DNA from: Sva-07 sp041685755
Lineage (GTDB): Bacteria; Actinomycetota; Acidimicrobiia; Acidimicrobiales; Ilumatobacteraceae
DNA length: 64,000 bases
NCBI GenBank assembly: GCA_041685755.1
Contig: JAWLFC010000004.1
Span: forward strand, 6,162 to 70,161
Direction of reading: 5' to 3'
The translations under genes were made by a program, and so were the position numbers. Positions 26,412 to 36,825 of this stretch are shown piece by piece. The notes beneath the pieces are model-generated. The model was not told the DNA's origin and searched no databases. It saw only the letters and a list, made by a program, of their open reading frames with translations. Numbering within the stretch: the first letter of the stretch is position 1; the number at the start of each line of letters is the position of its first letter.

Positions 26412-28198
26412 CGACCGACGCCTGGATCACCCTCGTCGTGCTGGTCGCGACGTTCGGTGTGCTCGCGTTCGACCGGCTCCCGACTGCCGCGGCGATGGGG
26501 GCCGCGGTGCTCGCCCTGCTGCTCGCCGACGTCGTCGATCAGGGCGAGGCGCTGTCGGGGCTGTCGTCGAGCGCGCCGTTGACGATCGCCGCGCTCTACG
26601 TCCTCGCCGGCGCAGCGACCGTCACGGGTGCGCTGTCGCCGCTGATCGACCGCGTCCTCGTCGGCCGCGACGACGACCCCGACGCGCCGGGAGCGAGCAC
26701 GCGGCGCCTCGGGCGTCTGGCGGCGGTGAGCGGGGCGATGTCGGCGGTGCTCCCGAACACGCCGCTGGTCGCGCTCGCTGCGCCCCGTGTCGTCACGTGG
26801 TGTCGCCGTGTCGGGGTGTCGCCGTCGCCGTACCTCATGCCGATGTCGTACGCAGCGGTGTTCGGCGGTGTCGTCACCGTGATCGGCACGTCGACCAACC
26901 TCGTGGTGTCCGACCTGCTCGTCGCGCAGGGCGACGAACCGCTCGGCGTGTTCGAGATCACCGGGGTCGGCCTGCCGGTCGCGCTCGTCGGCATCGCCGT
27001 GCTCGTGCTCACCGCTCCCCGGCTGCTCCGGAACCGCCGGTCGGCTCCTCTCGGCGACCGGGTCGAGGTCGCCCAGCCGTACACGATCGCGTTGTCGGTC
27101 GTCGACGACGGGCCCGTCGTCGGCCGTACCGTCGAAGATGCCGGGCTCCGACACCTGCACGGCGTGTTCCTCGCCGGCGTCGAGCGCGGGGACACGATCG
27201 TGCCTGCCCGGCCGGGCACGGTGCTCAACGTCGGCGACGTCTGCTACTTCGCCGGCGACGTCGCCGACGTGGTCGACGTCTTGGAGGTCGACGGGCTCGT
27301 CAGCGCCGAGCGGCCGCACCTCGTCGGGACCGACCGCCCCGACACCGGTCTGTTCGAAGCGGTGGTGTCGGAGCGGTCCGAGCTCGCCGGAGCCACCCTG
27401 CGCGACGTGGGGTTCCGGGCGCGCTACGACGCCGCGGTGCTCGCCATCCGCCGGCACGACGACGACGTGCCGGGCAAGCTCGGATCGGTCGTGCTGCGCC
27501 CGGGTGACGTGCTGCTGGTGCTCGCCACCCCCGAATTCGAACGGCAGTGGCGCGGTCACGGCGACTTCAGCGTGATCGCGTCGCTCGACGCGCCACCGCC
27601 GGCCCGCCGTACCCGGGCCGGCCTCGTGATCGCAGCGATCGGGGCGATGGTGGCCGCCACGGTCACGGATGTCCTCGACCTGATGGAGGCCTCGCTGCTG
27701 GCCGTGATCGCGCTGGTCGCGCTCCGGGTGATCAGCGTCAACGAGGCACGACGCTCCGTGAACCTCAACGTCGTGCTGACGATCGCCATGTCGATCAGCC
27801 TCGGCACGGCGGTGGCGGCGAGCGGGCTGGCCGGCGAGATCGCCACGCTGTTGGGCGCCGCCGGAGACCCCTTCGGCGACACCGGTCGGGTCGTGGCCGT
27901 GCTGTTCACGACGATGCTGCTCACCGAACTGCTGTCGAACAATGCGGCCGCCGCGCTGATGCTGCCGGTCGCGATCGCCACCGCCGCCGAGGCCGGTCTC
28001 GACCCGCGATCGTTCGCGATCGTCGTCCTGATCGGCGCGTCGTGTTCGTTCCTGTCGCCGATCGGCTACCAGACCAACCTGATGGTGTACGGCCTCGGCG
28101 GTTACCGATTCCGCGACTTCACGATCGTCGGGGCGCCGCTGAGCCTCGTGACCCTGATCGTCACGCCGATCGTCGTCCCCCTCGTGCTCGGGCTGTGA
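26408..28198 (+). CDS. SLC13/DASS-type anion permease with central RCK_C domains
   Basis: A 596-residue inner-membrane transporter. The N-terminal half has several transmembrane helices and the SLC13 motif region MPMSYAAVFGGVVTVIGTSTNL. Residues about 210-390 are two soluble TrkA-C/RCK_C-like domains (GRTVEDAGLRHLHGVFL; GATLRDVGFRARYDAAVLAIRR). The C-terminal half returns to helices with LLTELLSNNAAAALMLP and SCSFLSPIGYQTNLMVYG, the second conserved re-entrant motif. This permease-RCK-permease layout is that of bacterial putative sulfate or dicarboxylate transporters. Because the sulfate-activation genes cysDNC follow within 100 nt, sulfate uptake is a reasonable inference, not proven. The start overlaps the peptidase stop by 4 nt. 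Confidence 0.85.
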   Translation: MTTDAWITLVVLVATFGVLAFDRLPTAAAMGAAVLALLLADVVDQGEALSGLSSSAPLTIAALYVLAGAATVTGALSPLIDRVLVGRDDDPDAPGASTRRLGRLAAVSGAMSAVLPNTPLVALAAPRVVTWCRRVGVSPSPYLMPMSYAAVFGGVVTVIGTSTNLVVSDLLVAQGDEPLGVFEITGVGLPVALVGIAVLVLTAPRLLRNRRSAPLGDRVEVAQPYTIALSVVDDGPVVGRTVEDAGLRHLHGVFLAGVERGDTIVPARPGTVLNVGDVCYFAGDVADVVDVLEVDGLVSAERPHLVGTDRPDTGLFEAVVSERSELAGATLRDVGFRARYDAAVLAIRRHDDDVPGKLGSVVLRPGDVLLVLATPEFERQWRGHGDFSVIASLDAPPPARRTRAGLVIAAIGAMVAATVTDVLDLMEASLLAVIALVALRVISVNEARRSVNLNVVLTIAMSISLGTAVAASGLAGEIATLLGAAGDPFGDTGRVVAVLFTTMLLTELLSNNAAAALMLPVAIATAAEAGLDPRSFAIVVLIGASCSFLSPIGYQTNLMVYGLGGYRFRDFTIVGAPLSLVTLIVTPIVVPLVLGL

Positions 28199-28283
28199 GG
28201 CCCGCGCTGCGAGGTGGTTGCGTCCTGACGAACTCTTGACGGGACGAGAACCCGAGCAAGACGATCGACCTGCAGGTCACCGC

Positions 28284-28289
28284 TAACAT
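28284..28289 (+). promoter_or_regulatory. Probable -10 element (TAACAT) of cysD
   Basis: TAACAT ends 9 nt before the cysD ATG at 28299, with no Shine-Dalgarno in between. A TTGACG at 28236-28241 lies too far upstream to pair with it and may be unrelated. Confidence 0.4.
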
Positions 28290-28298
28290 GTCGCACGC

Positions 28299-29207
28299 AT
28301 GAGCACCATGACGTCGACCACACTGTCGCCGCTCGAGTCCGAGGCGGTCACGATCTTCCGCGAGGTCGCCGCGGAGTTCGAACGGCCGGTGCTGCTGTTC
28401 TCGGGCGGCAAGGACTCGGTGGTGATGCTCCACCTCGCCCGCCGCGCGTTCGCCCCCGCCCGCATCCCGTTCCCGATCATGCACGTCGACACGGGCCACA
28501 ACTTCGACGAGCTGATCGAGTTCCGTGACCGAACCGTCGAGGAGTTCGGGGTCGAACTCGTCGTCGCCTCGGTGCAGGACTCGATCGACGCCGGACGCAT
28601 CAAGGACGTGTCGGGTCCTCGTTCGAGCCGCAATCAACTCCAGACCGTGACGCTGCTCGACGCCATCACCGCCAACGGATTCGACGCCGTCTTCGGCGGC
28701 GGTCGTCGCGACGAGGAACGAGCGCGCGCCAAGGAGCGCATCTACAGCCACCGCGACGAGTTCGGGCAGTGGGATCCGAAGAACCAGCGGCCCGAGCTGT
28801 GGGATCTCTACAACTCGCGCCACCGCCGTGGCGAGCACCTGCGGATCTTCCCGTTGTCGAACTGGACCGAACTCGACGTCTGGGAGTTCCTGCGGGCCCG
28901 GGAAGTGCCGTTGCCGCCGCTGTACTTCGCTCACAAGCGCCAGGTGTTCAGCCGCGACGGGATGCTGATGGCCGTCAACGAACACGTCGAGATGCTCGAG
29001 GGCGAAGAGCCCTTCGAGGCCACGGTCCGCTTCCGCACGATCGGCGACACCACCTGCACGGCCGCGGTCGAGTCGGCGGCGTTCTCGATCGACGACATCG
29101 TCGCCGAGACCAGCGTCGCCCGCATCACCGAGCGCGGCGCGACACGGGCCGACGACCGGGTGTCGGAAGCCGGCATGGAGGATCGCAAGCGCAAGGGGTA
29201 CTTCTGA
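28299..29207 (+). CDS. cysD: Sulfate adenylyltransferase small subunit CysD
   Basis: CysD with CysN forms ATP sulfurylase, which makes adenosine 5'-phosphosulfate from sulfate and ATP. The 302-residue protein has the PP-loop LLFSGGKDSVVMLHLA (near residue 35), then MHVDTGHNFDE, FGGGRRDEERARAKER and the C-terminal RKRKGYF typical of CysD. The stop TGA shares its A with the cysN ATG (TGATG), so the two are translationally coupled. The ATG at 28299 is followed closely by a second Met (residue 4) that could also serve. Confidence 0.96.
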   Translation: MSTMTSTTLSPLESEAVTIFREVAAEFERPVLLFSGGKDSVVMLHLARRAFAPARIPFPIMHVDTGHNFDELIEFRDRTVEEFGVELVVASVQDSIDAGRIKDVSGPRSSRNQLQTVTLLDAITANGFDAVFGGGRRDEERARAKERIYSHRDEFGQWDPKNQRPELWDLYNSRHRRGEHLRIFPLSNWTELDVWEFLRAREVPLPPLYFAHKRQVFSRDGMLMAVNEHVEMLEGEEPFEATVRFRTIGDTTCTAAVESAAFSIDDIVAETSVARITERGATRADDRVSEAGMEDRKRKGYF

Positions 29208-30490
29208 TGCGTCGCCTGGAACCACTCCGTTTCGCCACCGTCGGCAGCGTCGACGACGGCAAGTCGACCCTGATCGGGCGGCTGCTGCACGACAGCAAGT
29301 CGATCTTCGAGGACCAACTCGAACACGTCGAAGCGGTCAGCAAGAAGCGTGGCAACGACTACGTCGATCTGGCGTTGCTCACCGACGGCCTGCGCGCCGA
29401 ACGAGAGCAGGGCATCACGATCGACGTCGCCTACCGTTACTTCTCCACGCCGCGGCGCAGTTTCATCATCGCCGACTGCCCCGGGCACATCCAGTACACG
29501 CGCAACATGGTGACCGGCGCCTCGACCGTCGACCTCGCCACCGTGCTGATCGACGCCCGCCACGGCGTGGTCGAGCAGACCCGACGCCACAGCCTGCTGG
29601 TGTCGTTGCTCGGGGTGCCGCACCTCGTGATCGCCGTCAACAAGATGGACCTGGTCGACTACAGCGAGGAGCGCTTCGAGGAGATCCGCGAGCAGTTCAC
29701 CGAGTTCGCCCAGAAGCTCGAGCTGCGTGACGTCACGTTCATCCCGATCTCGGCGTTCGCCGGCGACAACGTCGTCGACCGCTCGGCCAACATGAATTGG
29801 TACGAGGGCTCGACGTTCCTCAACCACCTCGAATCGGTCTACGTCGCGAGCGATGACAACCTGATCGACGTCCGCTTCCCCGTGCAGTACGTCATCCGGC
29901 CGCACACCAACGAACACCAGGACTACCGCGGCTACGCCGGGGTGCCCGCCGCCGGCACGATCAAGCCGGGCGACGACGTGATCGTGCTCCCGTCCGGGTT
30001 GGAGAGCACGATCGCCGGCATCGACAACTTCGACTCGCTCGCCGCCGGAGTCGACACCCTCGACCATGCCCGTCCGGGTGAGGCGGTGACGATTCGTCTC
30101 GCCGACAACCTCGACGTCTCCCGCGGCGACATGATCTGCCGACCCCACAACCGGCCCCAGGTCACCCAGGATCTCGAGGCGATGATCTGTTGGATGGACT
30201 CCGAGGCCGACCTGACCCCGCGGACGATCTACACGATGAAGCACACCACCCGGACCGTTCGAGCCATGGTGACCGACCTGCGGTACCGCCTCGACATCAA
30301 CACCATGCACCGCGACGAGGAGGCGACGTCACTGACGCTCAACGAGATCGGGCGGGTCGTGCTGCGTGCCACCGAGCCGGTCTTCGTCGACGACTACCGG
30401 CGCAACCGTCAGACCGGCAGCTTCATCCTGATCGACGAGTCGACCAACCAGACCGTCGCCGGTGGGATGATCCGTCTCACCAACACGTGA
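29207..30490 (+). CDS. cysN: Sulfate adenylyltransferase GTPase subunit CysN
   Basis: An elongation-factor-like GTPase that drives ATP sulfurylase. At 427 residues it is CysN alone, without the fused APS kinase found in many actinobacteria (CysNC). G-domain motifs are G1 GSVDDGKSTL, G3 DCPGHIQYT, and G4 NKMD in VIAVNKMDLVDYSEE. Domains II and III follow. The start ATG at 29207 overlaps the cysD stop by 1 nt, and the end overlaps cysC, so cysD-cysN-cysC form a tight operon. Confidence 0.96.
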   Translation: MRRLEPLRFATVGSVDDGKSTLIGRLLHDSKSIFEDQLEHVEAVSKKRGNDYVDLALLTDGLRAEREQGITIDVAYRYFSTPRRSFIIADCPGHIQYTRNMVTGASTVDLATVLIDARHGVVEQTRRHSLLVSLLGVPHLVIAVNKMDLVDYSEERFEEIREQFTEFAQKLELRDVTFIPISAFAGDNVVDRSANMNWYEGSTFLNHLESVYVASDDNLIDVRFPVQYVIRPHTNEHQDYRGYAGVPAAGTIKPGDDVIVLPSGLESTIAGIDNFDSLAAGVDTLDHARPGEAVTIRLADNLDVSRGDMICRPHNRPQVTQDLEAMICWMDSEADLTPRTIYTMKHTTRTVRAMVTDLRYRLDINTMHRDEEATSLTLNEIGRVVLRATEPVFVDDYRRNRQTGSFILIDESTNQTVAGGMIRLTNT

Positions 30491-31068
30491 GCACCGACAA
30501 CATCATCTGGCACGACACCGTCGTGTCGCGTCGCGATCGCTGGGCTCGTCACGGCCTGCGGGGCGCCACGGTGTGGTTCACCGGATTGTCGGGTTCGGGC
30601 AAGTCGACGATCGCCAACGAAGTCGCGCTGCGGCTGCTCGAGGCCGGCCGGCCCGCCTACCTGCTCGACGGCGACAACGTCCGCCACGGCTTGAACGCCG
30701 ATCTCGGCTTCTCCGCTGCCGACCGCGCCGAGAACGTGCGCCGGATCGCAGAGGTCGCGCGTCTGATGGCCGACGCCGGGCTCGTGGTGCTCGTTCCGGT
30801 CATCTCGCCGTACCGCATCGACCGCGACCGGGCCCGGGCGATCCATGCCGCTGCCGATCTGACCTTCGTCGAGGTCTTCGTCGACACGCCCCTGGAGCTC
30901 TGCGAGCAACGTGACCCCAAGGGGCTCTATGCCAAGGCCCGCGCCGGGGAGCTGACCGGGATGACCGGTATCGACGACCCCTACGAAGCTCCCGACTCCC
31001 CCGAGCTGCGCATCGGCCCCGCCGATCTCGTCGAGCAGGCCTCCGCCGTGCTCGATGCGCTCTCCTGA
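30487..31068 (+). CDS. cysC: Adenylylsulfate (APS) kinase CysC
   Basis: CysC phosphorylates APS to PAPS. The 193-residue protein has the P-loop GLSGSGKST, then LLDGDNVRHGLNADLGFSAADR, the VPVISPYRIDRDRAR stretch and the lid motif RDPKGLYAKARAGE. All of these are standard for the family. The GTG start at 30487 overlaps the cysN TGA (GTGA), and an N-terminal extension of about 30 residues precedes the P-loop domain. PAPS reductase is not in the window, so the product could feed either assimilation or sulfation. Confidence 0.95.
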   Translation: MSTDNIIWHDTVVSRRDRWARHGLRGATVWFTGLSGSGKSTIANEVALRLLEAGRPAYLLDGDNVRHGLNADLGFSAADRAENVRRIAEVARLMADAGLVVLVPVISPYRIDRDRARAIHAAADLTFVEVFVDTPLELCEQRDPKGLYAKARAGELTGMTGIDDPYEAPDSPELRIGPADLVEQASAVLDALS

Positions 31069-31133
31069 GCCCCCCTGACGATTTTGCGTCGGGTGCGTGC
31101 GTGTGGGGGTGGCCCCGCGACGATGATGGGAAG

Positions 31134-31556
31134 ATGAGCGAGCGTCGGGACCCGGATCCGGAACTGGTGGAGGCGGCGAGCGACGCGCATCTCCAGGCGT
31201 ACTGCCCGTACTCGAACTACCGCGTCGGTGCGGCGATCCGGACCGGGTCGGGTGCGGTCGCCGTGGGTTGCAACGTCGAGAACGCCGCCTATCCGCTGGG
31301 GTCGTGCGCCGAGGCCGGTGCCATCGCCGCCATGGTCGCCGCCGGCGAGCAGACGATCGTCGAGGTCGTGGTCGTCACCGACGGCGCGACGCCCGGCACG
31401 CCCTGCGGAGGGTGCCGTCAGCGCATTCGCGAGTTCGCCGGCCCGGCGACCTGGGTGCACTCGGTCAGCTCGACCGGTGTGGTCGTGTCGACGACCGTGG
31501 CCGAGTTGCTGCCGCACTCCTTCGGCCCGGAGTTCCTGGGCAGCCCACAAAGCTGA
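31134..31556 (+). CDS. cdd: Cytidine deaminase
   Basis: A 140-residue homotetramer-type cytidine deaminase for pyrimidine salvage. It has the N-terminal YCPYSNYRVGAAI, the zinc site CAEAGAIAAM with the catalytic Glu, and the second zinc motif PCGGCRQ. The start ATG at 31134 is preceded by GGGAAG and by GATGAT 6 nt upstream, so either a weak ribosome site or a leaderless start is possible. The HspR operator of dnaK begins inside its last codons. It lies 65 nt after cysC. Confidence 0.93.
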   Translation: MSERRDPDPELVEAASDAHLQAYCPYSNYRVGAAIRTGSGAVAVGCNVENAAYPLGSCAEAGAIAAMVAAGEQTIVEVVVVTDGATPGTPCGGCRQRIREFAGPATWVHSVSSTGVVVSTTVAELLPHSFGPEFLGSPQS

Positions 31557-31572
31557 GTGTTCACGACTCAAC
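31552..31572 (+). promoter_or_regulatory. HspR-binding HAIR element upstream of dnaK
   Basis: GCTGAGT-N7-ACTCAAC matches the HAIR consensus CTTGAGT-N7-ACTCAAG at 5/7 and 6/7 positions with the correct 7-nt spacer. It overlaps the cdd stop and ends 16 nt before the -35 of the dnaK promoter. The operon's last gene encodes HspR, which binds such sites in Streptomyces and mycobacteria, so autoregulation is expected. Confidence 0.7.
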
Positions 31573-31588
31573 AAAGTTCACTGCAGCG

Positions 31589-31617
31589 TTGCGATCGAAG
31601 GGGATGTTCCGTATCGT
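31589..31617 (+). promoter_or_regulatory. SigA-type promoter of the dnaK operon
   Basis: TTGCGA (31589-31594) and TATCGT (31612-31617) are separated by 17 nt. The expected transcript start near 31624 leaves a leader of about 65 nt, in which AGGAGCG precedes the dnaK ATG. The placement next to the HAIR element fits repression by HspR. Confidence 0.6.
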
Positions 31618-31688
31618 GGTGATCCGACGAGCCCCAGACGCTCGGCGACCGATCTTCCACTTCCCCCACCGCACAGGAGCGAAACACC

Positions 31689-33542
<1,854 letters not shown>

Positions 33543-33549
33543 GCCCGGC

Positions 33550-34200
33550 ATGGACGGCGACATGGTCGACCCGCCCCGCGACGAGCGGCCCGATGCCGAC
33601 ACCGATCTCCCGGAGGGGGCGACGCCGCCCCCGAGTGACGAGGCGATCGGTGACGACACACCCGAGCGGGCGAGCGAGATCGACGACGTGACCGACTCGA
33701 TGCTGCGCCCTCGTCAGGAGGGCGTCGATGATGCTGTCGACGACGGTTTCGACGAGATCATCGGCGAGATCGACTACTCCGATGTCGACGTGCCGGCCCT
33801 GCTCGCCGAGCGCGAGGAGTACAAGGGCCTGGCCCAACGACTCCAGGCCGACTTCGACAACTACCGCAAGCGGGCGTCGGCTCAATCGCTCGCCGAGGCC
33901 GATCGGGCCTCGGGTCGTCTTGCCGAAGCGTTGCTCCCGGTCCTCGATGCCGCCGAGGCTGCCTTCGTGCGCCACCCCGACGAGATCGGCCCGCTGCTCA
34001 ACCAGATGCTCGGAGAACTCAAGAAGCACGGCCTCGAGACGCTCGACCTCGAGGGCAAGCCGTTCGACCCCGAGTACGCCGAGGCCGTGGCCCACGAGCC
34101 CGGCGACGGCGGCGAAGCGGTCGTGTCGGAGGTGTTGCGCAGCGGCTACACCTGGAAGGGCAGGGTACTGCGAGCCGCGATGGTCAAGACCAAGGACTGA
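33550..34200 (+). CDS. grpE: Nucleotide exchange factor GrpE
   Basis: GrpE releases ADP from DnaK. The 216-residue protein has a long acidic, disordered N-terminus, as is common in actinobacteria. The coiled-coil core follows (EEYKGLAQRLQADFDNYRKRA, about residues 95-115), then the C-terminal beta domain with VSEVLRSGYTWKGRVLRAAMV. The ATG at 33550 is used; other Met codons at residues 5 and 38 are possible but less likely. A hairpin lies just after the stop, before dnaJ. Confidence 0.93.
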   Translation: MDGDMVDPPRDERPDADTDLPEGATPPPSDEAIGDDTPERASEIDDVTDSMLRPRQEGVDDAVDDGFDEIIGEIDYSDVDVPALLAEREEYKGLAQRLQADFDNYRKRASAQSLAEADRASGRLAEALLPVLDAAEAAFVRHPDEIGPLLNQMLGELKKHGLETLDLEGKPFDPEYAEAVAHEPGDGGEAVVSEVLRSGYTWKGRVLRAAMVKTKD

Positions 34201-34205
34201 ATCGA

Positions 34206-34225
34206 ACCAGGGGTCAGACCCTGGT
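34206..34225 (+). terminator. Hairpin between grpE and dnaJ
   Basis: ACCAGGG and CCCTGGT pair around GTCAGA, starting 5 nt after the grpE stop. The inner GGGTC-A-GACCC is itself a perfect palindrome and recurs in the palindrome after clpB. It may act as a processing or attenuation site inside the operon. Confidence 0.5.
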
Positions 34226-34255
34226 GCAATGCGACCGGTGAGGAGGTGATGTGCG

Positions 34256-35386
34256 ATGGCGCCACAACGTGAATGGTTCGAGAAGGACTACTACAAGACA
34301 CTCGGTCTCGAGCCGGGCGCGAGCGCCAAGGAGATCACCAAGGCCTACCGAAAGCTCGCCCGCGACCTCCACCCCGACAAGAACCCCGGCGACGACGCAG
34401 CCGAAGAGCGTTTCAAGGAGGTCGCCGCCGCCTACGACGTGCTCGGCGACGAGGCCAAGCGCAAGGAGTACGACGAGGTCAGGGCGATGGGCCCGATGGC
34501 CGGTACGGGTGGTCGCGGTGCGCCCGGCTCGGGCGGCTTCAGTTTCAACGTCGACGACATGGGCGGCGGCGGGCTCGGCGACCTGTTCGGCAACATGTTC
34601 GGACAGCGAGGCCCCGGCCGCGGACGAAGCGCATCCGGCGTCGGCCCCCGCCGCGGCGCCGACATCACCGCGCAGCTGACCGTCAGCTTCGAAGATGCCG
34701 TCAACGGCATCACCACCACGCTGTACCTCACCACCGACGCGCAGTGCACGACCTGCCACGGATCCGGCGCTCGGCCCGGCACCTCGCCCGTGATGTGCGC
34801 GGCCTGCGGTGGGCGTGGCGTCGTCGACGACAACCAGGGCATGTTCTCGTTCTCCACGCCGTGCCGGGTCTGCGGTGGCCAGGGGGTCCGCATCGAGGAT
34901 CCGTGCCCGACATGTCACGCGAGCGGCGTCGAGAAGCGCCAACGCGAGGTCAAGACCCGCATCCCGGCCGGCGTGAAGGACGGCCAGACCATCCGGCTCA
35001 AGGGCCGTGGCGGGCCCGGCCGCAACGGTGGTCCGGCGGGCGACCTGCTCGTCGAACTCGAGGTGACCCCGCATCACCTCTTCGGCCGCAGCGGCGACAA
35101 CCTCACCGTCACGGTGCCGGTCACCTTCGCCGAAGCGGCGCTCGGCGGCGACATCGACGTGCCCACACTGGATGGCTCGCGGGTCACGCTGCGGATCAAG
35201 TCGGGTACCCAGACCGGGAGTCGCCACCGTGTCCGCGGCAAGGGCATCGCCACCACGAGCGGTACGGGTGACCTGATCGTCACCGTCAACGTCCAGGTCC
35301 CGACCGAGCTCACCGACGAACAGCGAGCAGCGGTCGAACAGTTCGCCGCGGCGACTACGGTGAATCCGAGGAGTTCACTGTCATGA
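34256..35386 (+). CDS. dnaJ: Chaperone DnaJ (Hsp40)
   Basis: A 376-residue co-chaperone. The J-domain holds DYYKTLGLEPGAS at residues 11-23 and the essential HPD in RDLHPDKNPGD. A Gly/Phe-rich linker follows (GFSFNVDDMGGGGLGDLFGNMFG). The zinc centre has four C-x-x-C-x-G/A-x-G repeats: CTTCHGSG, CAACGGRG, CRVCGGQG and CPTCHASG. C-terminal substrate domains complete it. The ATG at 34256 is preceded by AGGAGGTGAT (34241-34250), a complete match to the 16S rRNA 3' end. The stop overlaps the hspR ATG (ATGA). Confidence 0.97.
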   Translation: MAPQREWFEKDYYKTLGLEPGASAKEITKAYRKLARDLHPDKNPGDDAAEERFKEVAAAYDVLGDEAKRKEYDEVRAMGPMAGTGGRGAPGSGGFSFNVDDMGGGGLGDLFGNMFGQRGPGRGRSASGVGPRRGADITAQLTVSFEDAVNGITTTLYLTTDAQCTTCHGSGARPGTSPVMCAACGGRGVVDDNQGMFSFSTPCRVCGGQGVRIEDPCPTCHASGVEKRQREVKTRIPAGVKDGQTIRLKGRGGPGRNGGPAGDLLVELEVTPHHLFGRSGDNLTVTVPVTFAEAALGGDIDVPTLDGSRVTLRIKSGTQTGSRHRVRGKGIATTSGTGDLIVTVNVQVPTELTDEQRAAVEQFAAATTVNPRSSLS

Positions 35387-35793
35387 CGACGTCCGACACC
35401 CACGAGCGGTCCCGCGATCGCGCCGTCTACGTGATCTCGGTCGCTGCCGAACTGGCGGGGATGCACCCCCAGACCCTGCGCATCTACGAACGACGCGGGC
35501 TGGTCACACCGGCACGCACCGAGGGCGGGAACCGCCGCTACAGCGACGCCGACATCGCCATCCTCAAGCGGATCTCGGAGCTGACCGACGAAGGCATGAA
35601 CCTCGAGGGCATCCGACGCGTGATGCACCTCGAGATCGAGAACGCGCGGCTGCGAGCCGAACTCGACCAGGCACGCGAGATCGCCAAGCATGCCATCGAG
35701 GCCGCCGAGGGCCGTCGCTCCGGGGCCGACCTGGTTCCGCTGCGGCAAGCCGTGGCCGTGTTCGGCCAGCGACCCTCGATCTTCGACGACTGA
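35383..35793 (+). CDS. hspR: Heat-shock repressor HspR (MerR family)
   Basis: HspR represses dnaK-type and clpB genes through HAIR operators and uses DnaK as corepressor in Streptomyces. The 136-residue protein has an N-terminal MerR winged helix: YVISVAAELAGMHPQTLRIYERRGLVTPART at about residues 16-46, then GGNRRYSDADIAILKRI. A coiled-coil dimerisation helix follows (IENARLRAELDQAREIAKHA). It starts inside the dnaJ stop codon. Two likely targets are in this window: the sites at 31552 (dnaK) and 57169 (clpB). Confidence 0.95.
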   Translation: MTTSDTHERSRDRAVYVISVAAELAGMHPQTLRIYERRGLVTPARTEGGNRRYSDADIAILKRISELTDEGMNLEGIRRVMHLEIENARLRAELDQAREIAKHAIEAAEGRRSGADLVPLRQAVAVFGQRPSIFDD

Positions 35794-35832
35794 GCCTCGC
35801 CGCGCCGGCGCTCGTCCGGATCGTCGAGGTGC

Positions 35833-36825
35833 TCAGTGCGATCTCCGCCGGAACCGCCCGATCACCCGGGCGAGGGGACCCGTGGTGTCCCCGTCGGGTC
35901 TCGGCGGCAGGTTCGAGACCCGTTCGACCGCCCACGGACGGTCGAACGGTGTGGTGGAGGTCTCGAACGGGGCCACGATGTCGACGGGCCGCAGCCGACC
36001 GGCGAGCCCGGCGGCGCCGAGCGCGGCACCGAGCGCGACGCACTGTCGGTCGGGTGAACGCAGATCGTGAGGCGGAAACGGTGGAAACTCGACGTCGGTC
36101 AGCCAGATGGTCGGGGTCGGGGTCGGGGTCGACGGGGCCAGATCAGCGACGCGGCGTTGGAGCTCGGCGGCGAGTTCGGCCTGCCCGGTGATCTGGTCGA
36201 ACCAGCCCGCGGGGATCTCGTGGCCGTCGACTGCCAACCTCGGTGGTGTCCGGCCGCTCGAGTCGACCGACGCGCTGACCACCGGGACACCGCGCTCGCA
36301 GATCAGGTCGAACGACTCGTGCGGTGCGGCATCGCGCCGTACCCGGGTCACCTCGTGATCGAGCACTCTCGCCACGGCGATCGGGCTCGGTTCGATCGTC
36401 ACGTCGTGGAAGCCCGATCGCTCGACGAGTGCTTCGAGCCGCCGTGTCGCCGGCTCGTCCCAACGGAGCGCGATGAGCCAGCGGCGGGGGCCGTCGTCGA
36501 GCAGGACGGTGGATGCGATCCCGTGCTCGGCGCGCAGCGCGGTGCGGGCATCGTTGAGTTGGCTGGCGGAGCACCCCGTCACGTCGAGGCGGTGCAGCGT
36601 GTTCGTCGACGCGAAGGTGGCGACGCGCGTCGGGGCGGTCGGGCCGTCGAGTTCGGCGCGGAGTCGTACGAGGGCATCGAGAACCGATCGGTCGTCATCG
36701 GCGTCACCGATGCCCACCTCGCCGGCTCCGACGAGGCGGTTCGGCTCGTCGGCACCCAGACGCACCCCGCGCACGACGTGGCGCGTGAACTCGAGGCCGA
36801 CCCCGTCCCCGCGCCGGAAGATCAT
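35833..36825 (-). CDS. Actin-like/PilM-like protein of the surface-system cluster
   Basis: A 330-residue protein that I do not recognise with confidence. The start (MIFRRGDGVGLEFTRHVVRGVRL) resembles the first phosphate-loop strand of PilM or of Rv3446c-type proteins linked to type VII secretion. The middle has paired strand/helix units (DGPRRWLIALRWDEPATRR; SPIAVARVLDHE). Near the end is VALGAALGAAGLAGRL, a motif common at the adenosine end of actin/Hsp70 folds. There is no transmembrane segment or signal peptide. Its ATG overlaps the stop of the EccC-like gene by 4 nt (ATGA), so the two are coupled and probably interact. It converges on hspR, with 39 nt between the stops. Confidence 0.6.
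   Translation of the reverse strand: MIFRRGDGVGLEFTRHVVRGVRLGADEPNRLVGAGEVGIGDADDDRSVLDALVRLRAELDGPTAPTRVATFASTNTLHRLDVTGCSASQLNDARTALRAEHGIASTVLLDDGPRRWLIALRWDEPATRRLEALVERSGFHDVTIEPSPIAVARVLDHEVTRVRRDAAPHESFDLICERGVPVVSASVDSSGRTPPRLAVDGHEIPAGWFDQITGQAELAAELQRRVADLAPSTPTPTPTIWLTDVEFPPFPPHDLRSPDRQCVALGAALGAAGLAGRLRPVDIVAPFETSTTPFDRPWAVERVSNLPPRPDGDTTGPLARVIGRFRRRSH

Noticed and set aside
29207..31068. Bifunctional CysNC
   Set aside because: CysN ends in TGA at 30490 and CysC begins at an overlapping GTG in another frame, so they are two proteins.
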